24,211 nucleotides of DNA from Ruminococcus sp. UBA1780 (GTDB lineage Bacteria > Bacillota > Clostridia > Oscillospirales > Ruminococcaceae), in NCBI GenBank assembly GCA_002315235.1, contig DCGK01000046.1:28654-52864 (forward strand), given 5' to 3'. Made by a program: the position numbers and the translations under genes. Positions 24,086 to 24,211 of this stretch are shown piece by piece. Positions within the stretch are counted from its first letter, which is position 1. Each line of letters starts with the position of its first letter. Below the pieces are notes generated by a model that was not told the origin of the DNA, ran no database searches, and saw only the letters and a program-made list of their open reading frames with translations.

Positions 24086-24175
24086 TTTACTAATTGTTTG
24101 ATTATCACTGTTACCTTCTATTGTAATGGGAAGAACTCTATTCACTCAAATTAGCTTTTTTATTTGAGGTTTGAG
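24086..24175 (+). promoter_or_regulatory. CRISPR leader
   Basis: This 90-base AT-rich stretch between csn2 and the first repeat has no gene. A weak promoter (TTGATT 24098, TGTAAT 24122, 18-base spacer) could drive array transcription. Near the end, ATTTGAG (24162-24168) equals the leader-anchoring sequence known from streptococcal type II-A arrays; it forms a 7-bp inverted repeat with CTCAAAT (24145-24151). GTTTGAG (24169-24175) then separates it from the repeat. Confidence 0.8.
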
Positions 24176-24211
24176 GTTTGAGAGTAGTGTAATTTAAGAT
24201 GGTAATCAAAC
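24176..24211 (+). CRISPR. first repeat of the type II-A array (array cut by window end)
   Basis: The last 36 bases begin GTTTGAGAG and end GGTAATCAAAC, with terminal inverted GTTTGA/TCAAAC, the usual length and ends of a type II-A repeat. It matches the tracrRNA anti-repeat. Only one copy is inside the window, so the array is recognised from the anti-repeat match, the leader motif and the cas genes, not from repetition. No spacer is visible. Confidence 0.9.

Overview
The window looks like chromosome of a gut or rumen Ruminococcus-type Firmicute (Oscillospiraceae). The clues are a secreted GH127-type glycosidase carrying a C-terminal type I dockerin (a cellulosome part), AT-rich intergenic DNA with strong sigma-A-type promoters, frequent TTG/GTG starts in tightly packed operons, and a type II-A CRISPR-Cas locus. 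The genus is an inference; no rRNA or marker gene is present.

Layout. (1) 1-3720: promoter, large dockerin-bearing beta-L-arabinofuranosidase-like enzyme, terminator. (2) 3741-5085: a two-pass membrane protein with a Gly/Ser/His-rich N-terminus. (3) 5141-7509: radical SAM protein (PflA/PflX-like), a small His-rich DUF5662-like protein and homoserine kinase ThrB, closed by a perfect hairpin terminator. (4) 7541-7709: seven CACA-headed units at an exact 20-bp period, abutting a perfect TTGACA-17-TATAAT promoter. (5) 7792-17889: one apparent eight-gene operon, all on the + strand: small XRE regulator, zinc-ribbon four-TM protein, lid-less Hsp70 with a cysteine-rich insert, a protein containing only the C-lobe of a protein kinase fold, three coiled-coil proteins (the last two appear to share a C-terminal domain), and a CbxX/CfxQ-type AAA+ protein with two ATPase modules. 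(6) 17889-17957: two strong hairpins ending that operon. (7) 17999-24211: type II-A CRISPR-Cas: cas promoter, tracrRNA on the minus strand, cas9, cas1, cas2, csn2, leader and the first 36-bp repeat. The window ends on the last base of that repeat, so no spacer is visible.

How the parts work together. The CRISPR part is a conventional and apparently intact adaptive immune system: all Cas9 nuclease residues, the Cas1 active-site residues, and a tracrRNA with matching anti-repeat, promoter and terminator are present. Its tracrRNA is antisense to the 5' leader of the cas mRNA, with convergent promoters and a hairpin that looks like a terminator in both directions; this may allow regulation.

The best candidate for an undescribed system is the eight-gene operon. 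It combines two kinds of ATP-driven protein remodeller (Hsp70 and CbxX/CfxQ AAA+) with coiled-coil scaffolds, a kinase-derived non-catalytic module and a zinc-ribbon membrane protein, under a likely autoregulated promoter with a helically phased operator-like array. I cannot name a characterised system with this composition; its function (stress response, envelope-associated protein assembly, or defence, given the CRISPR neighbour) is open.
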